Below are positions 63,413 to 64,000 of a stretch of 64,000 bases of DNA, one piece after another (position 1 is the first letter of the stretch; every line of letters begins with the position of its first letter). The notes below the pieces were generated by a model. That model did no database searches. It was given only the letters and a program-made list of their open reading frames with translations, and was not told where the DNA came from. The translations under genes were made by a program, and so were the position numbers. This stretch comes from Rhodospirillaceae bacterium (GTDB taxonomy: Bacteria > Pseudomonadota > Alphaproteobacteria > Rhodospirillales > Rhodospirillaceae): positions 1,116,001 through 1,180,000 of the forward strand of contig JAVJSV010000011.1 in NCBI GenBank assembly GCA_040219235.1. Direction: 5' to 3'.

Positions 63413-64000
63413 ATGCTGTCACGTAAGAGAATTCTCAAAACCACAGGCGTGCTGTTTGCCGTATCGGCGATCGCCGCATCACCTGAGGGCTTTATCGCGT
63501 CTGCCAAAGCCCAACAGCTTGCCTTAGAAGAAATCGTCGTCACCGCGCGTCAACGCAGTGAGTCGATTCAAGACATTCCCATTTCCATCACGGCCTTTAC
63601 CGCTGCTGATATGGATAAGCGCGGCATCGTCTCGATGACAGATGTGGCCTTATCCACCCCCGGTTTCAACTTCGAGAACTTTGGCAACTCCGGAGCCACA
63701 GCGCCTGTCATTCGCGGTGCCACTCAGGTGGCGGGAAGCATTGAGCAGAATGTGTCGTTCTTTTTCGATGGCATTTATCTGCCACGGAACTACGTGACCG
63801 ATCTTGGGTTTGGCAACATTGAGCGGGTCGAGGTCGTGAAAGGCCCACAAAGCTCGCGCTATGGCCGTAATGCCTTCATGGGGGCGGTCAACTACATTTC
63901 CAAGAAGCCGACAGAAGAGTGGATGGCCGAAGGTCAATTGACGGCGGGTAGCTTCGGACGGTTTGACGCCGCGGCTGGTGTCTCTGGGGCGATCGTCCCA
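63413..64000 (+). CDS. TonB-dependent outer-membrane receptor, N-terminal part
   Basis: 196 codons of a receptor cut by the right edge. GGAGGG lies about 9 nt before the ATG at 63413. A signal peptide (TTGVLFAVSAIAASPEGFI) is followed by the plug: LALEEIVVTARQRSESIQDI, DVALSTPGFNFENFG and VERVEVVKGPQSSRYGRNAF-type motif (here IERVEVVKGPQSSRYGRN). The plug start resembles the receptor at 45553. The upstream direct repeats imply it is regulated. Ligand unknown. Confidence 0.93.
   Translation, partial: MLSRKRILKTTGVLFAVSAIAASPEGFIASAKAQQLALEEIVVTARQRSESIQDIPISITAFTAADMDKRGIVSMTDVALSTPGFNFENFGNSGATAPVIRGATQVAGSIEQNVSFFFDGIYLPRNYVTDLGFGNIERVEVVKGPQSSRYGRNAFMGAVNYISKKPTEEWMAEGQLTAGSFGRFDAAAGVSGAIVP

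Overview
The window looks like the chromosome of an alphaproteobacterium with moderate GC. The evidence is the order carB-carA / yqeY-dnaG-rpoD, a DnaG whose zinc-finger ligands are mostly replaced (a known alphaproteobacterial trait), an RpoD ending in the typical [10 protein letters not shown] tail, a fused CysN/CysC, and three TonB-dependent receptors with the EEIVVTAR plug start seen in Sphingomonadales, Caulobacterales and Kordiimonadales. I cannot place it to a genus. No rRNA, CRISPR array or prophage was seen, and there is one tRNA (CAU anticodon, probably Ile2).

Layout. 0-8 kb is housekeeping: carbamoyl-phosphate synthase (leftward), YqeY, primase, primary sigma factor, then a leftward pair (alpha/beta hydrolase and a small outer-membrane barrel) and the tRNA. 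8.6-25.6 kb is an accessory catabolic island. A leftward block (hydrolase, acyl-CoA ligase, crotonase, acyl-CoA dehydrogenase) and a rightward block (hydrolase, EthD-like protein, MmgE/PrpD, two more hydrolase-fold proteins, FAD monooxygenase, NmrA-like protein, serine hydrolase) surround a flavin reductase, a solitary peptide-type binding protein and an IclR regulator. A 15-bp palindrome, GCACG-CATTR-CGYGC, recurs in three promoter regions of this island and nowhere else that I noticed. It is the best candidate for the IclR operator. The island ends at a decayed integrase-core transposase (25.6-26.0 kb).

26-32 kb holds a second uptake and oxidation module: a paralogous binding protein, a flavin-dependent oxidoreductase, an MFS carrier and a Gfo/Idh/MocA dehydrogenase. 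32-38 kb carries secreted hydrolases, a VOC protein, a MATE pump and a tannase-family esterase. 38-45 kb has sulfate activation (cysD-cysNC), a methyltransferase, a Tat-exported DUF1838 protein and EttA. 45-50 kb has two TonB-dependent receptors. 50-63 kb returns to housekeeping: MlaA-MlaC, MetF, a ClC protein, a UvrD-type helicase, PrmA, a long Xaa-Pro aminopeptidase, and a DUF898/M48 pair. The right edge carries a 47-residue twin-arginine peptide and the start of a third TonB-dependent receptor.

How it fits together: the island reads as a pathway that takes up an organic acid or ester, opens it with a flavin monooxygenase and alpha/beta hydrolases, and channels the product through CoA ligation and beta-oxidation. 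The substrate cannot be deduced from sequence. The most unusual items are the shared palindromic operator, two hydrolase-fold paralogues with His in place of the nucleophilic Ser, an overlapping 39-codon gene, a 32-bp perfect palindrome inside the monooxygenase gene, and a stand-alone structured RNA candidate with C-rich loops near 57.3 kb.
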